Below are positions 4,663-5,692 of a stretch of 5,692 nucleotides of DNA, piece after piece. The position numbers and the translations under genes are program-made. The notes beneath the pieces were generated by a model, which worked only from the letters and a program-made list of their open reading frames with translations, had not been told where the DNA came from and did no database searches. The number at the start of each line of letters is the position of its first letter. The stretch's first letter is position 1. The stretch comes from Gemmatimonadota bacterium (GTDB lineage Bacteria; Gemmatimonadota; Gemmatimonadetes; Gemmatimonadales; Gemmatimonadaceae). The stretch spans positions 1 through 5,692 of the forward strand of contig CANGXK010000186.1 of assembly GCA_947457715.1 (NCBI GenBank). The letters are read 5' to 3'.

Positions 4663-5692
4663 ATGAGTTCTTCGGCCACGCTGATCACCACGCTACTGGT
4701 TGTTCTATTCTCGCCGCTCACGCCGCTCCATGCGCAAAGCCGAGTATCCGGTGTGGTACTGGACTCGCTCTCCGGTGTCGTGCGTCCGCTTGGCTCGGCC
4801 ATCGTCACGCTGCCTGGCCTGCAGCGTTGGGCCGATGCAGACAGTATAGGACGCTTCACGTTTCACAACGTGCCAGCGGGCCGTCATGCAATCAACGTGC
4901 TGCATACGGCACTCGATTCGCTCGACGTCGCACTCCCCCAATCGTTTATCGACGTACCGGAAATGGGCGAAGTGACCACGGTGCTCGCGACACCCGGTGT
5001 GCGATCGCTACATGAGGCGATGTGTGGAGCGACACCAAGAGACGGGGCGGGGCTTTTGATCGGCCGGGTTTCGCTGGGCGATGACACGAGAGTGGATTCC
5101 GGCTCCGTCACACTCTCCTGGGCGGAGATGGAGATCGTTCAGGCGAAACTGGTGCGTGTTCCGCGAACGACCTCACTCGCGCTTCACACCGGCGCCACCT
5201 TTGTTGCGTGTGATGTGCCGCTTGGTCAACCAATTCGCGTTGAGGCCTACACTTCGTCGGGGTCGTCGTCGCCGCTCGAGATCAGCATTCCCGATGTTGC
5301 GTTTCGTCACCTACCAATCCACGTGCGGCAGGGGCAGTCTCGGCTGACGATCTCCGTGACGGCGAGCACTGGGTTGCCAGTCGAGAATGCCGACGTTTCG
5401 TCCGGTGGCGCGCAAGCGAAAACGCGGACGGATGCCACGGGGCGCGCTACGCTCATGATGACCGCCGGAACGCAATCGATCAGCGTTCTCAAAGTGGGAT
5501 ACGACGCACAGCTGCAGCTGCTCGACGTTGTGCGTGACACGATTGTTTCTGTCGCGATGCCTCGCGCGGCAGTCGCGCTGGCGGCTAAACGCATTGTCGG
5601 TCAATTCGGCTCATCGCTGCCAGAAGGGTTTGATGCGCGCCGACGCGCCGGGTTCGGCGTCTTCCTAGGTCCTGAAGTCATTGAAGAGCTCG
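4663..5692 (+). CDS. Secreted carboxypeptidase-regulatory-like domain protein (3' end beyond window)
   Basis: The frame is open for 343 codons to the window edge. An in-frame TGA at 4657-4659 fixes the ATG at 4663 as the first start. Residues 1-24 form a Sec signal peptide with a hydrophobic core at about 7-19 and likely cleavage after 'LHA'. Three beta-sandwich segments follow. The first is a carboxypeptidase-regulatory-like fold at 27-85 ('VSGVVLDSLSG...IGRFTFHNVPAG'). The second is a weaker related segment at about 121-215, starting near C121, with W153 and C183 as a possible disulfide and core landmark. The third is a clearer copy at 226-300 ('TDATGRATLMMTAG', 256-269). After it, 'GFDARRRAGFGVFLGPEVIEEL' lies in 322-343 and resembles the plug-like C-terminal part of many Gemmatimonadota proteins of this type. 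These folds usually mediate surface or envelope binding, often beside TonB-type receptors. The true role is unknown. ATA, AGA, CTA and GTA codons are commoner here than in the nuo genes. Confidence 0.8.
   Translation, partial: MSSSATLITTLLVVLFSPLTPLHAQSRVSGVVLDSLSGVVRPLGSAIVTLPGLQRWADADSIGRFTFHNVPAGRHAINVLHTALDSLDVALPQSFIDVPEMGEVTTVLATPGVRSLHEAMCGATPRDGAGLLIGRVSLGDDTRVDSGSVTLSWAEMEIVQAKLVRVPRTTSLALHTGATFVACDVPLGQPIRVEAYTSSGSSSPLEISIPDVAFRHLPIHVRQGQSRLTISVTASTGLPVENADVSSGGAQAKTRTDATGRATLMMTAGTQSISVLKVGYDAQLQLLDVVRDTIVSVAMPRAAVALAAKRIVGQFGSSLPEGFDARRRAGFGVFLGPEVIEEL

Noticed and set aside
4335..5015. Plus-strand open frame crossing the Tat gene, the spacer and the start of the secreted gene
   Set aside because: It overlaps two better supported genes in other frames and has no domain, signal peptide or ribosome binding site.
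1..5692. tRNA, rRNA, CRISPR array, insertion sequence or phage genes
   Set aside because: No repeat-spacer pattern, transposase-like sequence, terminal inverted repeats or cloverleaf-like sequence was seen on either strand.

Overview
The window is high-GC bacterial DNA carrying core respiratory and nucleotide-metabolism genes, followed by two less familiar exported proteins. Separate nuoA, nuoB, nuoC and nuoD genes, a short dCTP deaminase, and a secreted protein built from carboxypeptidase-regulatory-like folds ending in a 'GFGxFL..E.IEEL' motif together suggest Gemmatimonadota (a Gemmatimonas-like genome). That assignment is inferred from protein style and has not been tested by a search.

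Layout. Positions 1-3001 on the minus strand are the start of a complex I operon, read nuoA -> nuoB -> nuoC -> nuoD, with overlapping stop and start codons at every junction. nuoD runs off the left edge. It carries one in-frame amber codon (complement of 737-739) in otherwise intact, well-conserved coding sequence. A 273-bp region (3002-3274) separates nuoA from the divergent dcd (3275-3829, plus). dcd converges on a minus-strand gene (3889-4509) for a Tat-signal protein with a DsrE-like fold. Between these two lies a strong GC-rich hairpin (3838-3873), and a third copy of its arm forms the end of the Tat gene. After a 153-bp divergent spacer, a plus-strand gene starts at 4663 and runs off the right edge. 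It encodes a Sec-exported multi-domain beta-sandwich protein.

How the genes work together. NuoA is a membrane subunit of NADH:quinone oxidoreductase. NuoB, NuoC and NuoD form the connecting module that passes electrons from cluster N2 to quinone. Dcd supplies dUTP from dCTP for dTTP synthesis and has no direct link to complex I beyond sharing the intergenic region. The two right-hand genes are divergent from each other, both are predicted to be exported, and neither has a known function.

Most notable points: the amber codon in nuoD; the tripled 12-mer at the dcd/Tat-gene junction; four transcript-leading genes without a Shine-Dalgarno sequence, one of which looks leaderless; a Tat-exported DsrE-like protein; and the edge-truncated secreted protein. 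I see no convincing new multi-gene system, mobile element, CRISPR array or RNA gene.
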